A stretch of DNA of 64,000 nt from Mucilaginibacter sp. SMC90 (GCF_022811725.1 NZ_CP094527.1:186001-250000), one strand, 5' to 3'. Counted from the first letter of the stretch, positions 1 through 8,450 are shown. The notes: generated by a model from the sequence alone, not told the origin. Made by a program: numbers and translations.

Positions 1-752
1 TGCATCTTGCCGGTGCCGATATGCTGATCAACCTGTGCGGTAAAAACGTGAACTGCCGGTACACCGAAAAAAATAAAAAAGAGATCATCCGCTCAAGAGT
101 TGTACCTACCGAATTGCTGGGCAGGGTGATCAATAAAATGGTTAACCCGCCAAAGGTCTGGATCAATGTAACCTCTGCCACAATCTACCGCCATGCCGAA
201 GACCATCCGCAGGACGAGGAAACCGGCGAAATTGGATATGGCTTTTCTATTGATGTTTGCAACATTTGGGAAGGCTCTTTCTTTAAAACGGATACGCCTC
301 ATACCCGTAAAATTGCCCTGCGCATGGGCATTGTTCTTGGCCGGAGCGACAGCGTTTTTCCGCGGTTGCTTAACCTGGTTAAGTTTGGCCTTGGCGGTAA
401 ACAGGGAGATGGGCAACAATACATGGCCTGGGTACACGAGCATGACGTAGCCCGCAGTACGCAATGGCTGCTGGACCACCCCGAACTAAACGGCATATTT
501 AACTGCACTGCTCCCGAAGGTGCAAAAAACACCGATATGATGCAGGCCATCCGCGAGGCCTACGGTGCTCCTTTTGGTTTATCCGCCCCGCAATGGCTGC
601 TGGAAGTTGGCGCTATGGTAATCGGTACCGAAACCGAGCTGATATTAAAAAGCCGCTGGGTAATGCCGAAACGCTTATTGGATAGCGGGTTTAAGTTTCA
701 GTATGAAAAAGCGGAGTATGCGGTGCATGATATTTTGAGTATAAAGAGGTAG
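1..752 (+). CDS. TIGR01777-type NAD-dependent epimerase (5' end missing)
   Basis: C-terminal part of an atypical short-chain dehydrogenase/epimerase of the TIGR01777 (YfcH/SULA-like) family. The open frame is already running at base 3, so the N-terminal nucleotide-binding Rossmann motif lies outside the window. Visible family marks are a LINLCGKNV segment in place of the usual INLAG motif, the downstream KEIIRSR stretch, the WVHEHDVAR motif, and a C-terminal DUF1731-like region with IGTETEL and MPKRLLDSGF. The substrate is unknown for the family. The gene ends with TAG at 750-752 and is followed by a degenerate palindromic repeat. Family assignment is firm, function is not. Confidence 0.9.
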   Translation, partial: HLAGADMLINLCGKNVNCRYTEKNKKEIIRSRVVPTELLGRVINKMVNPPKVWINVTSATIYRHAEDHPQDEETGEIGYGFSIDVCNIWEGSFFKTDTPHTRKIALRMGIVLGRSDSVFPRLLNLVKFGLGGKQGDGQQYMAWVHEHDVARSTQWLLDHPELNGIFNCTAPEGAKNTDMMQAIREAYGAPFGLSAPQWLLEVGAMVIGTETELILKSRWVMPKRLLDSGFKFQYEKAEYAVHDILSIKR

Positions 753-767
753 GGACTTCAAACGCCA

Positions 768-872
768 TGTAATTGCGAGGAACAGCAGGAAAATGAGCGA
801 TGGTGGCAACGTTGCAATAGCATGCTATACAGGGCGGCTCTGCTTCCTTGCTGTTGCCGCGCTCACAATGAT
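768..872. repeat. Degenerate palindromic repeat, GTCATTGCGAG family
   Basis: The element opens with TGTAATTGCGAGG and closes with GCTCACAATGAT, a worn form of the TGTCATTGCGAGG/CCTCGCAATGACA ends seen intact at 15308-15431, 25602-25695 and 29661-29754. The body carries a GCAATAGCATGC segment that also recurs in the remnant near 57870. It sits between two convergent genes and could fold as a stem-loop. It codes for nothing convincing. Confidence 0.6.
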
Positions 873-956
873 ATTTTTTGTTTATTTAACAGAAAATAAC
901 CGCCCTCTTCTAAATACTTAAAGGCCGGAGCCGAGCGGCGGCGAAAAACTTGATAA

Positions 957-1289
957 TTACAACGCCAGCTCTACCATCGGATCCCAGAAATGCGATTTGA
1001 AATCCTGTATCTGGTCGTCAATCACTTTTACACCTTCGCTTTCCAGCATTTCGGCCATACGGTTGCCGCCAAAGTGGGCCCTGGCTGTTAGCAACCCCTG
1101 GCGGTTTACAACACGGTGCGCCGGAACGGGTGGCTTCACATTGCCCGCTGCCTGCATTGCCCAGCCTACCATGCGCGATGAGCCCTTGGTGCCAAGATAA
1201 GCCGCAATAGCACCATATGATGTTACCCGCCCGGGCGGAATGAGCCGGGCTACCTGGTATACCTTTTCAAAAAAATTAATGTCTTCCAT
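957..1289 (-). CDS. Alkyltransferase-like protein (MGMT family, no catalytic Cys)
   Basis: A 110-residue protein that matches the DNA-binding domain of O6-alkylguanine-DNA alkyltransferase: RVTSYGAIAAYLG near residues 21-33, then the active-site neighbourhood VPAHRVVNRQG at 55-65. The reactive cysteine of the PCHRV motif is replaced by alanine (Ala57). It should therefore behave as an alkyltransferase-like (ATL) protein, which binds O6-alkylguanine and hands the lesion to nucleotide-excision repair instead of removing the alkyl group. That role is known for the family and inferred here. Its ATG overlaps the trmB stop by one base (TAATG), so the two genes are probably translationally coupled. 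Confidence 0.85.
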   Translation of the reverse strand: MEDINFFEKVYQVARLIPPGRVTSYGAIAAYLGTKGSSRMVGWAMQAAGNVKPPVPAHRVVNRQGLLTARAHFGGNRMAEMLESEGVKVIDDQIQDFKSHFWDPMVELAL

Positions 1290-1948
1290 TAAGCGTTTTC
1301 GGTAAATGAAAACTTAAGGTAGTTAATGTTCTTGTTATCCTTTAAATATTTTTTTTCGTAGTAGGTTTTGATAGATAGCACCTCATCGGCATATTCCGAA
1401 TTGTAAAGGTCTTCTGTTTTAATGTGCAGGTTTAGCTTTAGTTCCTCTATCTTTTCGGCAGTGTACGCGTGCAAACCGTCGTTATCGGTTTTGAGGTTAA
1501 CGCAGCCTCCTGGCTTTAAGATGATGATATATTTATCAAGGAAACGTGGCGAGGTCAGTCGCTTTTTCTCGCGGCTTAATTGCGGCTGCGGATCGGGAAA
1601 GGTGATCCAGATTTCATCAACCTCGCCGGGTGCAAAATAATCAAGAAGGTTTTCGATCTGGATGCGCAGGAAGGCAACATTAGGTACACCATCTTCAATA
1701 GCGGTTTTAGCGCCACGCCAAATGCGGTTACCTTTATAATCAATGCCAATAAAGTTTTTATTGGGGAACAGGCGGGCAAGATTCACGGTATATTCGCCTT
1801 TGCCGCAGGCCAGTTCAAGCACTACGGGGTTATCATTTTTGAAAAACTCGCGGCTCCATTGCCCTATGAAAGGCTTGCCGGCATCTAATTGCAGTACATT
1901 ACTAAAGGTTTCAACCTCCGCAAAACGCCTTAACTTATCTTTTCCCAC
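1289..1948 (-). CDS. trmB: tRNA (guanine-N7-)-methyltransferase TrmB
   Basis: A 219-residue SAM-dependent methyltransferase that makes m7G46 in the tRNA variable loop. The family marks are LELACGKGEYTVNLA (SAM-binding motif I, about residues 44-58), FIGIDYKGNRIWRGA, the diagnostic WITFPDPQP segment, and KRLTSPRFLDKY. The start is GTG at 1946-1948. No in-frame ATG lies nearby upstream, and the N-terminus GKDKLRRFAEVETF is normal for Bacteroidota TrmB. It is the first gene of a two-gene unit with the ATL gene. The tandem repeat array begins about 45 bases upstream of it. Confidence 0.93.
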   Translation of the reverse strand: MGKDKLRRFAEVETFSNVLQLDAGKPFIGQWSREFFKNDNPVVLELACGKGEYTVNLARLFPNKNFIGIDYKGNRIWRGAKTAIEDGVPNVAFLRIQIENLLDYFAPGEVDEIWITFPDPQPQLSREKKRLTSPRFLDKYIIILKPGGCVNLKTDNDGLHAYTAEKIEELKLNLHIKTEDLYNSEYADEVLSIKTYYEKKYLKDNKNINYLKFSFTENA

Positions 1949-1991
1949 TTTACGTTTTTAAAATAAAGTGCAAAAATATTGAAATTATTTT

Positions 1992-3058
1992 AACACGAAT
2001 GATTTGCGTGTTGCAGAGCAATTAAATTGAATTACACAAAATAGTCAGGTGCCATTGAGAAATTCGAATAATTAGCAAAATTCGTGTAGAAATTTTAACA
2101 CGAATTGATTTGCTTATTGATGAGCAATTAAACGAATTGCACGAATGTTTTGAATAGATACTGACGAAGCGAATTTGTGTAATTCGAATAATTAGCAAAA
2201 TTCGTGTAGGAATTTTTAACACGAATTGATTTGCTTATTGATGAGCAATTAAACGAATTGCACGAATGTTTTGAATAGATGCTGACGAAGCGAATTTGTG
2301 TAATTCGAATAATTAGCAAAAATTCGTGTAGAAATTTTTAACACGAATTGATTTGCTTATTGATGAGCAATTAAACGAATTGCACGAATGTTTTGAATAG
2401 ATACTGACGAAGCGATTTTGTGTAATTCGAATAATTAGCAAAATTCGTGTAGAAATTTTAACACGAATTGATTTGCTTATTGATGAGCAATTAAACGAAT
2501 TGCACGAATGTTTTGAATAGATACTGACGAAGCGAATTTGTGTAATTCGAATAATTAGCAAAATTCGTGTAGGAATTTTTAACACGAATTGATTTGCTTA
2601 TTGATGAGCAATTAAACGAATTGCACGAATGTTTTGAAAGATACTGACGAAGCGATTTTGTGTAATTCGAATAATTAGCAAAATTCGTGTAGGAAATTTT
2701 AACACGAATTGATTTGCTTATTGATGAGCAATTAAACGAATTGCACGAATGTTTTGAATAGATACTGACGACGCGAATTTGTGTAATTCGAATAATTAGC
2801 AAAATTCGTGTAGAAATTTTTAACACGAATTGATTTGCTTATTGATGAGCAATTAAACGAATTGCACGAATGTTTTGAATAGATATTGACGAAGCGAATT
2901 TGTGTAATTCGAATAATTAGCAAAAATTCGTGTAGAAATTTTTAACACGAATTGATTTGCTTGGGGTATAGCAATCAATCGAAATACACGAATATTTTGA
3001 ATAGAAAATGATGAAGCGAATTTGTGCAATTCAATCTAATTCGAATAATTCGTGTCAA
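1992..3058. repeat. Tandem array of about 121-bp units
   Basis: Unit starts, recognised by AACACGAATTGATTTGCTT, lie at 2097, 2218, 2340, 2460, 2581, 2701, 2822 and 2944, with periods of 120-122 bp. That makes seven near-identical complete units, flanked by a diverged copy on the left (from about 1992) and one on the right (2944-3058). Each unit junction is an inverted repeat, AATTCGTGT facing AACACGAATT across about 9-10 bases. A second small hairpin (TTGCT facing AGCAA) follows inside each unit. Copies differ by single substitutions and one-base indels in A/T runs. Minus-strand reading frames across the array only mirror the repeat, and I do not call them genes. The right edge meets the stop codon of the next gene at 3059. 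Confidence 0.95.
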
Positions 3059-3505
3059 TCATACTACTGCACCGCCTGCAGGTTTAACATAGGCTGTAGG
3101 TTTGTAGTCTTTATCCTCTTTCTTTTTAGTGAACTTTGCGAACAGGGCTTTCGCTTTGTCCCAAATGCCGCCAACGGTATCTTCATTAACATAGTTTGAT
3201 GCTTTTTGCGAAACAAGGCCAACCAGTGTTTTAACTAAAAAGTTAGAATGCCTGAAAAGGGTTTTGTTTAGTGTAAGCGGAATCACAAACCTGGAGATCA
3301 GGTTAAGAATATCCGGATGGAAGAAACTGGTGTTTTTTATGCCATCAGTATCATTTGAACGCGGAAACAGCGTAAGTACGGTTGAAAATATGGCTGATGG
3401 ACTATTGAAACGCGCTTTTAAAGCTACCGTTTGTTGTTTTTCAAGTGCCTTAAGCCTGAATATTTCGGCCTGCAAGTCGCTGATATTGGTGATATGGAGA
3501 TCCAT
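3059..3505 (-). CDS. Hypothetical protein in YtxH/holin-X cluster
   Basis: A 148-residue protein I do not recognise. It starts MDLHITNISDLQ and has a predicted helical N-terminus (ISDLQAEIFRLKALEKQQ), a moderately hydrophobic middle, and a Lys-rich segment (FAKFTKKKEDKDYK) near the end. No signal peptide is visible. It is the last of three closely spaced minus-strand genes (YtxH-like, holin-X-like, this one), with 3 bases between it and its upstream neighbour. This suggests one transcript and an envelope- or stress-related job. Its TGA stop at 3059-3061 falls exactly at the edge of the tandem repeats, so the C-terminus may have been reshaped by the array. Confidence 0.7.
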   Translation of the reverse strand: MDLHITNISDLQAEIFRLKALEKQQTVALKARFNSPSAIFSTVLTLFPRSNDTDGIKNTSFFHPDILNLISRFVIPLTLNKTLFRHSNFLVKTLVGLVSQKASNYVNEDTVGGIWDKAKALFAKFTKKKEDKDYKPTAYVKPAGGAVV

Positions 3506-3508
3506 GGT

Positions 3509-3859
3509 TTATCGTTTAAAGATTTTTTGAATAAAGAGGTTAATCAGCGGCCTTTCAAGGTGGCGTTTAAATATCTTAATAAACATGGCTATCAAAAAGT
3601 AAAGTATGGCAACACAACCAAAACCTTCCCAATAGGAGTGAAAAACAGTGGCAAGAAAAAAGCCGAGCGTAACACTTGCAAAAAGAAATGCCAGTACCAT
3701 GCTTATTACGGTTACCAGATCAGCAATGATGCTTGCCAAAATGGAGGTTCCGCCTTCAATAGCTTCATACTTCAAAAGCTTAAACCGGGTTTCGGCATAT
3801 TCTTTTAACTGATCAACTATTGGCGGTAATGGTGGTTGAGTATCTTTTTTAGCTTCCAT
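3509..3859 (-). CDS. Phage-holin-superfamily (holin-X/DUF1469) membrane protein
   Basis: A 116-residue protein with the layout of the putative Actinobacterial holin-X family. A cytoplasmic amphipathic N-terminus (VDQLKEYAETRFKLLKYEAIEG) is followed by two transmembrane helices (about residues 45-70 and 78-98) and a basic C-terminus ending IQKIFKR. The holin label is historical. In chromosomes such proteins usually sit beside YtxH-type proteins, as here, and are thought to act at the membrane under stress. No phage genes are nearby. It is probably cotranscribed with the YtxH-like gene upstream (62-base gap) and the hypothetical gene downstream. Confidence 0.8.
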   Translation of the reverse strand: MEAKKDTQPPLPPIVDQLKEYAETRFKLLKYEAIEGGTSILASIIADLVTVISMVLAFLFASVTLGFFLATVFHSYWEGFGCVAILYFLIAMFIKIFKRHLERPLINLFIQKIFKR

Positions 3860-3921
3860 AGGTAAGGTTATATATCCCGGATATGGCTTTTATCCGCATC
3901 CGGGATTGATGTTATACATGC

Positions 3922-4188
3922 TTATGCGTGCTCAAGGTCGTCCTGGTATTCTTCTTCGGCACCTTTAATTTTTGACTTGATGTTTTCAACAACTTTGTCT
4001 TTTAAACCAACCAGGTTGTCAATTTCGGCAGCTGCTGTGTCTTTGATTGATTCGCCAAGGTTTTTTAATGATTCAGTTAGCTTGTCGCGGGTTTCATTGC
4101 CTTTATCAGGTGCAAATAAAATGCCTAACGCTGCCCCTGCTGCTAAACCGGCAAGCAATGCAACAACTACTTTTGAGTTATCATTCAT
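3922..4188 (-). CDS. YtxH domain-containing protein
   Basis: An 88-residue protein with the YtxH pattern. A single Gly/Ala-rich transmembrane segment ([23 protein letters not shown], roughly residues 7-29) is followed by a charged helical tail with repeated KD/EL heptad-like residues ([23 protein letters not shown]). It likely sits in the inner membrane with the coiled tail in the cytoplasm. The family is linked to general stress responses, but its biochemical role is unknown. It is first in the three-gene cluster. The 160-base gap upstream is AT-rich, and I assign no promoter there. Confidence 0.85.
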   Translation of the reverse strand: MNDNSKVVVALLAGLAAGAALGILFAPDKGNETRDKLTESLKNLGESIKDTAAAEIDNLVGLKDKVVENIKSKIKGAEEEYQDDLEHA

Positions 4189-4351
4189 TGTAATATAATT
4201 TAAAGTTGAACATTTGATTAGTTACTTGTAAATATCCTGCCAAATATGTGCATTTGGCGCATTTATTTTTATTTAAGTATAAATTAACTTTTACCCGGTA
4301 AATAAATTTTACGCTGTGTTCACAAAACTATTCAGGGCTGTAGGGTATATT

Positions 4352-5386
4352 TTATACATTATTGATCCGTTCAAGCCTGTCGGCAGCCAGGCGGTTTGTT
4401 TCATAAATTTCCAGTAACAGCAGGAAATATGATAACAGCACCGGCCCAAACACCAGCCCTAAGATACCAAACAAAGGTAAACCTATAAATACCCCTATTA
4501 TTGAAATTATAGGGTGCGTGTTGGCTATACGTTTATTAATGATCATGCGTAATACATTATCAATATTGCCAATAACCAGCAATCCATAAATAAGTATCAC
4601 TACTCCCTGCCAGTTATGTCCCTGGGCAAACAATATAATGCTGGCAGGAATACATAGTGTTGGCGCTCCAACAACGGGTAAAAAGGAAATAAATGCGCCT
4701 ATAACGCCCCAAAACACAGCGTCAGGAATGCTTAACGCATAAAAGCCGAGCGCCAGCAAAAAGCCTTGTGTGGCAGCTATTATTCCCTGTCCTAAAACGT
4801 TTGAATATGTAGAATCGCGTAGGGCTGCTGCAAATTTTAATGCATGCTGCTCGCGGAAAGGGGCATATTTTAACATTCCGGCTTCAAACTCACGCATTTG
4901 CGTGAGCATAAAATATAAAAGGAAGTATAAAACCAGCAGGGTAATAATGATGTTGGCCGCACTGCTTAATATGGAAGGGAATAAGCCTGTACCAAAGGCC
5001 CCCAACTTTTGCAGGGTTTCTTCGGCAAAGTGCGGCTGATTAAGATTGGCCGCTGCAAAAGCATCAATTTTTGATGTCCACTGGTCTATCGGTAAATCTT
5101 TGACATTGATACTTGAAATTTTTCCCACTATCATGATACTTAGCGTAAGAAAGGGGATAACAATGACAATAAGCGAACTGAAAATAATAAGCAGGGCAAC
5201 CAGTGTTTTGTTCCAGTTACGTTTTTCGACCAGGTTTATAAACAAAGGCCTGAAAATAGTGAAAAGCACTATGGCACCAAGAATGGAACTAAACAAGCCA
5301 CTGATTGCATAAAGCAAAAAGCACCCCAATATGATGATGCTTACCAGGATAATGTTGTTGCGTTGTTTGTAGTTAAAAATTGACAT
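4352..5386 (-). CDS. AI-2E family transporter (PerM-like permease)
   Basis: A 344-residue multi-pass membrane protein of the AI-2E/UPF0118 family. It has hydrophobic helices at the N-terminus (IILVSIIILGCFLLYAISGLF; FRPLFINLVEKRNW), a central soluble insert, and the family's conserved C-terminal half with FISFLPVVGAP and GNIDNVLRMIINKRIANTHPIISIIGVFIGLPLFGILG. The family includes transporters reported to move autoinducer-2 or to act as Na+/H+ antiporters, so the substrate here is open. It stands alone, with a terminator of the upstream operon 35 bases before it. Confidence 0.9.
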   Translation of the reverse strand: MSIFNYKQRNNIILVSIIILGCFLLYAISGLFSSILGAIVLFTIFRPLFINLVEKRNWNKTLVALLIIFSSLIVIVIPFLTLSIMIVGKISSINVKDLPIDQWTSKIDAFAAANLNQPHFAEETLQKLGAFGTGLFPSILSSAANIIITLLVLYFLLYFMLTQMREFEAGMLKYAPFREQHALKFAAALRDSTYSNVLGQGIIAATQGFLLALGFYALSIPDAVFWGVIGAFISFLPVVGAPTLCIPASIILFAQGHNWQGVVILIYGLLVIGNIDNVLRMIINKRIANTHPIISIIGVFIGLPLFGILGLVFGPVLLSYFLLLLEIYETNRLAADRLERINNV

Positions 5387-5420
5387 TCAGGCTGTTGATT
5401 GATACTTGCTTAAAACAAAA

Positions 5421-5444
5421 AAACGCCAAAAAGTTTTAGCGTTT
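5421..5444 (-). terminator. Intrinsic terminator of the response-regulator operon
   Basis: On the minus strand, AAACGC and GCGTTT pair around an A/T-rich loop. They are followed by a run of T (GCGTTTTTTTG), the normal form of a Rho-independent terminator. It lies 24 bases after the stop of the 67-residue H-box gene, so it probably ends the two-gene response-regulator transcript before the permease gene. Confidence 0.65.
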
Positions 5445-5467
5445 CAAAGTATTAATTGCAACGCCTT

Positions 5468-5671
5468 TTACTGGGTATCGTTAAGCAGTTTATTGATCCG
5501 GGTTGAGCTAATTTCTATGGTATCCATGTAAAACAAACAATCAGACGTTGGGTGGGGTATCTCATACCGCAGCTGCTCAAGCGCCAGGTGAATGTTTGAT
5601 AATTGATTTTTTATATCGTGCCTCAATTTGCGCAAGGCTTCGGCATCAACTTTTTCTTCATCAGCCCCCAT
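5468..5671 (-). CDS. 67-residue stand-alone histidine-kinase H-box (DHp-like) protein
   Basis: A very small protein whose core, LRKLRHDIKNQLSNIHLALEQLR (residues 13-35), matches the first helix of a histidine-kinase dimerisation/phosphoacceptor domain, with His18 in the HDIKNQL box. A second helix (MDTIEISSTRINKLLND) could complete a two-helix hairpin. There is no ATPase domain, sensor or membrane segment. It follows the NtrC-type response regulator by one base (TAA at 5673-5675, ATG at 5669-5671), so the two are cotranscribed and probably coupled. A phosphotransfer protein or regulator dimer acting on that response regulator is an inference. A decayed kinase is the main alternative. Confidence 0.75.
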   Translation of the reverse strand: MGADEEKVDAEALRKLRHDIKNQLSNIHLALEQLRYEIPHPTSDCLFYMDTIEISSTRINKLLNDTQ

Positions 5672-5672
5672 A

Positions 5673-7124
5673 TTACTTAAGGTTAATGGCCTTCATTTTG
5701 TTATAGAGGGTTTTACGGTCGATGTTCAGGATCTCGGCAGCTTTAGTTTTGTTGAAGTTAACTTCTCTCAAAACCCTGATGATCGTTTCATATTCGGCCT
5801 CAAGAGCAGCGTTTTTAAGGTCGTGCTTGGGTTCTTTAACTTCAGGCACTTCATTATATGGCTTTGGTGCCTGCTGCTGTTGTGTGTAATGATTTGGCGT
5901 ATCGTATGATAACTTATAGGTTGACATTTCAAGTGGCAACGCTTTAAGGGTGATCTCATTCCCTTCGGCCAAAAGCGCTGCACGGCGGATCACGTTTTTA
6001 AGCTCACGGATGTTGCCCTGCCAGCGGTAGTTCATAAAGCAATCCACAACCTCCTGCGAAAACGATTCAACACTACGCCCAAGCTCCTGGTTGGCTATTT
6101 TTAAAAAGTGCTCGGCCAGTAAAATGATATCATGGCCGCGCTCGCGCAGTGGCGGCATGTAAATGCTGAATTCGTTAAAACGATGATAAAGGTCTTCGCG
6201 GAAACGGCCTTTCTGGATGCCTTCCTGCAGGTTTTCGTTGGTGGCTATGATAATGCGCACATCAAGGTCAATTTCCTTGGTACTACCAATCCTTTTAACC
6301 TTGCGTTCCTGTACGGTACGCAGCAATGCTGCCTGGATCTCGTATGATAGGTTGCCTACTTCATCTAAAAACAAAGTACCGCCGTTAGCCATTTCAAAGT
6401 GGCCTATTTTAGTGTATAATGCACCGGTAAAGGAACCTTTTTCGTGACCAAAAAATTCGCTTGCTGCAAGCTCCTTGGTTAAGGAACCGCAGTCCATAGC
6501 TATAAATGGCTGGTTATGGCGCGGGCTGTTGAGATGGATACTTTTAGCTACCGACTCTTTTCCCGTACCGCTTTCACCTAAAATAATAACGCTGTAATTT
6601 GTAGGCGCCACCAGTTCAATCTGGCGGGCAAGCTCTTTTGATGCCCTGCTTGTACCGGTAACAAACTCTGCCGCAAAAACTGTTTTTTTAGCTGCGGTTG
6701 TTTTGGCCTTTTCGGGTAAAATGGCTGCTGCCTGTACCTCTTCGTCAACCTCAACCAGGGCGTGGTGGGTTTCAAAAGCTTTATTGATAGTGTTTAAGAT
6801 CTCATCGGGATACAGCGGCTTGGTGATATAATCATAAGCCCCCATTTTAATGAGCTCAACGGCCATCTTGATATCTGAGTAGCCTGTTATAATGATAACC
6901 CCGGTTTTAGGGTACTGCAGTTTAATATTGCGGAGCATTTCGCGTCCATCGGTATCTTCAAGCCTAAAATCGCAAAGTACCAGTTGATATTCACCGTTTT
7001 TCAACGCCTCCATCCCCCCGTTTCCGCTTGATGCGGTACTAACGTCAAACCCGTTACGCGTTAAAAACTTTGATAGCAATAACGCAACATTAACTTCATC
7101 ATCAATGATGAGGATCCTCTTCAT
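5673..7124 (-). CDS. Sigma-54-dependent NtrC-family response regulator
   Basis: Three domains are clear. A receiver (residues 1-120) has acidic Asp8/Asp9, phospho-acceptor Asp52 and Lys102. An AAA+ sigma-54 activation domain follows, with Walker A GESGTGKE (183-190), the GSFTGA sigma-54 contact loop (230-235) and Walker B LFLDEVG (251-257). A C-terminal Fis-type helix-turn-helix ends with KTKAAEILNIDRKTLYNKMK. It should activate sigma-54 promoters when phosphorylated. The start is taken at ATG 7124, because the longer frame begins with TTG three codons earlier. No complete sensor kinase is adjacent, only the tiny H-box protein after it. Confidence 0.95.
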   Translation of the reverse strand: MKRILIIDDEVNVALLLSKFLTRNGFDVSTASSGNGGMEALKNGEYQLVLCDFRLEDTDGREMLRNIKLQYPKTGVIIITGYSDIKMAVELIKMGAYDYITKPLYPDEILNTINKAFETHHALVEVDEEVQAAAILPEKAKTTAAKKTVFAAEFVTGTSRASKELARQIELVAPTNYSVIILGESGTGKESVAKSIHLNSPRHNQPFIAMDCGSLTKELAASEFFGHEKGSFTGALYTKIGHFEMANGGTLFLDEVGNLSYEIQAALLRTVQERKVKRIGSTKEIDLDVRIIIATNENLQEGIQKGRFREDLYHRFNEFSIYMPPLRERGHDIILLAEHFLKIANQELGRSVESFSQEVVDCFMNYRWQGNIRELKNVIRRAALLAEGNEITLKALPLEMSTYKLSYDTPNHYTQQQQAPKPYNEVPEVKEPKHDLKNAALEAEYETIIRVLREVNFNKTKAAEILNIDRKTLYNKMKAINLK

Positions 7125-7237
7125 ATTCAGCAATTATTGTGCGGTAAATGTCTTATTAAGTGTCAAAATACAAACAATGTGCTAATTTATACGATTTATT
7201 TAATTATTAAGGTTCATATCAACTAAAAAAACATAAT

Positions 7238-7271
7238 AAAAAAGGGGAGCCCGAATGAGCTCCCCTTTTTT
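7238..7271. terminator. Bidirectional intrinsic terminator
   Basis: GGGGAGC (7244-7250) pairs with GCTCCCC (7259-7265) across an 8-base loop. An A run stands on the left and a T run on the right, so the hairpin can end transcription in both directions. It lies just after the stop of the beta-barrel gene on the minus strand. Confidence 0.85.
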
Positions 7272-7298
7272 ATATCAAGGTATTTGTAGGGCCATATA

Positions 7299-7901
7299 TT
7301 AAAAGCCGTACGCTACACGTAAACCTATGAAGTTCACTTTACTTGCATCAACACCGGTAGCATATTTGGTTGTTGCCTCGTAGCGGATACCAGCATCAAT
7401 AAAGCTGCTTGCGCTTACAGGGAACTGAACACCAATTTGCGGAGCATAAACAAACGCAGTTGATTTGTTAGCGTTAACATCTGATTTGTTTAAAAGGAAC
7501 GCTGCACCAGCTTCGCCCTGTACATAAAAATTGCTGATAGGGAAGTATTTCAAACCAGCTTTAACAGGGATCAAATGAAAATCAGTTGCATCAAGACCTT
7601 GAACACCACCAATATTGTTTTTACCAAATATGTTATTATAACCAGCGTTAACAGTAACGAATAACTGATTTGAAACAACAGGGATGTCAGCCTGAACCGA
7701 ACCGCCTAAATTCCATTTATAGTTGTCTTTGAAATCGCCAACAGGTAAACCGGCCTCAACGCCTATGCTATAACGAATGCCACTTTTAGTTGTAGTTGAT
7801 GTTGTAGAAGGGGTGGTAGGTGTAGTTGTTTGTGCTTTTGCACCGAAAGCTAAGCCTGCAAATGCAAGGGCTAATGCTGAAACTTTGAATAAATTTTTCA
7901 T
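7299..7901 (-). CDS. Small outer-membrane beta-barrel protein
   Basis: About 200 residues from the ATG at 7901. The longer frame adds an implausible upstream segment before the signal peptide. The N-terminus MKNLFKVSALALAFAGLAFG followed by AKAQ is a typical signal peptide with cleavage near residue 23. A Thr/Ser/Pro-rich linker (about 24-38) comes next. The rest alternates polar and aromatic residues in beta strands (YSIGVEAGLPVGDF; VKAGLKYFPISNFYVQGEAGAAF) and ends in aromatic YGF, as porin-like proteins do. It matches the OmpA-like/outer-membrane beta-barrel (PF13505) pattern. No ligand can be named. A strong terminator follows. Confidence 0.85.
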   Translation of the reverse strand: MKNLFKVSALALAFAGLAFGAKAQTTTPTTPSTTSTTTKSGIRYSIGVEAGLPVGDFKDNYKWNLGGSVQADIPVVSNQLFVTVNAGYNNIFGKNNIGGVQGLDATDFHLIPVKAGLKYFPISNFYVQGEAGAAFLLNKSDVNANKSTAFVYAPQIGVQFPVSASSFIDAGIRYEATTKYATGVDASKVNFIGLRVAYGF

Positions 7902-8239
7902 AACTATTTTTGTGTTTTTGATATATGTTGTTTTAAACACGAAGCAAATTAACAACAGAAATCAGATGCGATTTTTCATCCAAAAGTCATGAGTATTTAA
8001 TCAATTGATTGATAGTAATTTATTTTTTGACCCTATGGGTATTTTGGTCAGGATAGTGTAAAATGGAGTTGTAATTGCTGTTTTTCTGTCAAAATTAACA
8101 TTGGCTTAACATGGGTTTTGGTGGCCAAAAATGATGAAATCTGCGTGAAATTGCCAAAATGGTTAAATACCTTTTGAAATTAGGGGTTGAGATAAATGCT
8201 TAAATGACGTTTTTTGTATTTAATTGAGTAAGGTTAGAG

Positions 8240-8400
8240 ATGAACAATGGGGCGAGGGCTAAATCTTATACGCCATGCTCTAAACCTTGCATGGGGCTCT
8301 GCTGCGCGTAGCAGATTTTTCGTTATAGCTCAGGAGATAGTTTCTCCTCTCTCAAGCGCACAATCTCCGCTGGCTCGTTCTAAATGGCATGAAGGTTTAT
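8240..8400. repeat. Diverged copy of the GTCATTTCGACGA-type repeat body
   Basis: The 597-base gap between the beta-barrel gene and the next gene (7902-8498) has no convincing gene. Part of it, AAATCTTATACGCCATGCTC and following bases, resembles the body of the element at 13517-13670 (AAATCTTATACATCCAGCTC, then TAAAC and TGCA). The terminal palindromes are lost. A short plus-strand frame across it has no protein-like features and is left out. In the remaining 7902-8240 I see only AT-rich sequence. Confidence 0.45.
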
Positions 8401-8450
8401 TTGTAAAAGGTGATAAACTATTTTCCTACTAAAAAATATTCCCTCCCCTC

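Noticed and set aside
2022..2923. Minus-strand open frames in the tandem array
   Set aside because: They are translations of the repeat and break or shift where units have one-base indels. No start signals or protein-like features are seen.
1992..3058. CRISPR-like array
   Set aside because: The whole 121-bp unit is repeated. There are no variable spacers between short repeats and no cas genes, so it is a plain tandem repeat.
3509..3859. Prophage holin
   Set aside because: The holin-X family is usually chromosomal and sits beside a YtxH protein here. No endolysin, capsid or integrase genes are near.
8247..8432. Small plus-strand gene
   Set aside because: It reads across a diverged repeat body and has no family resemblance or promoter.
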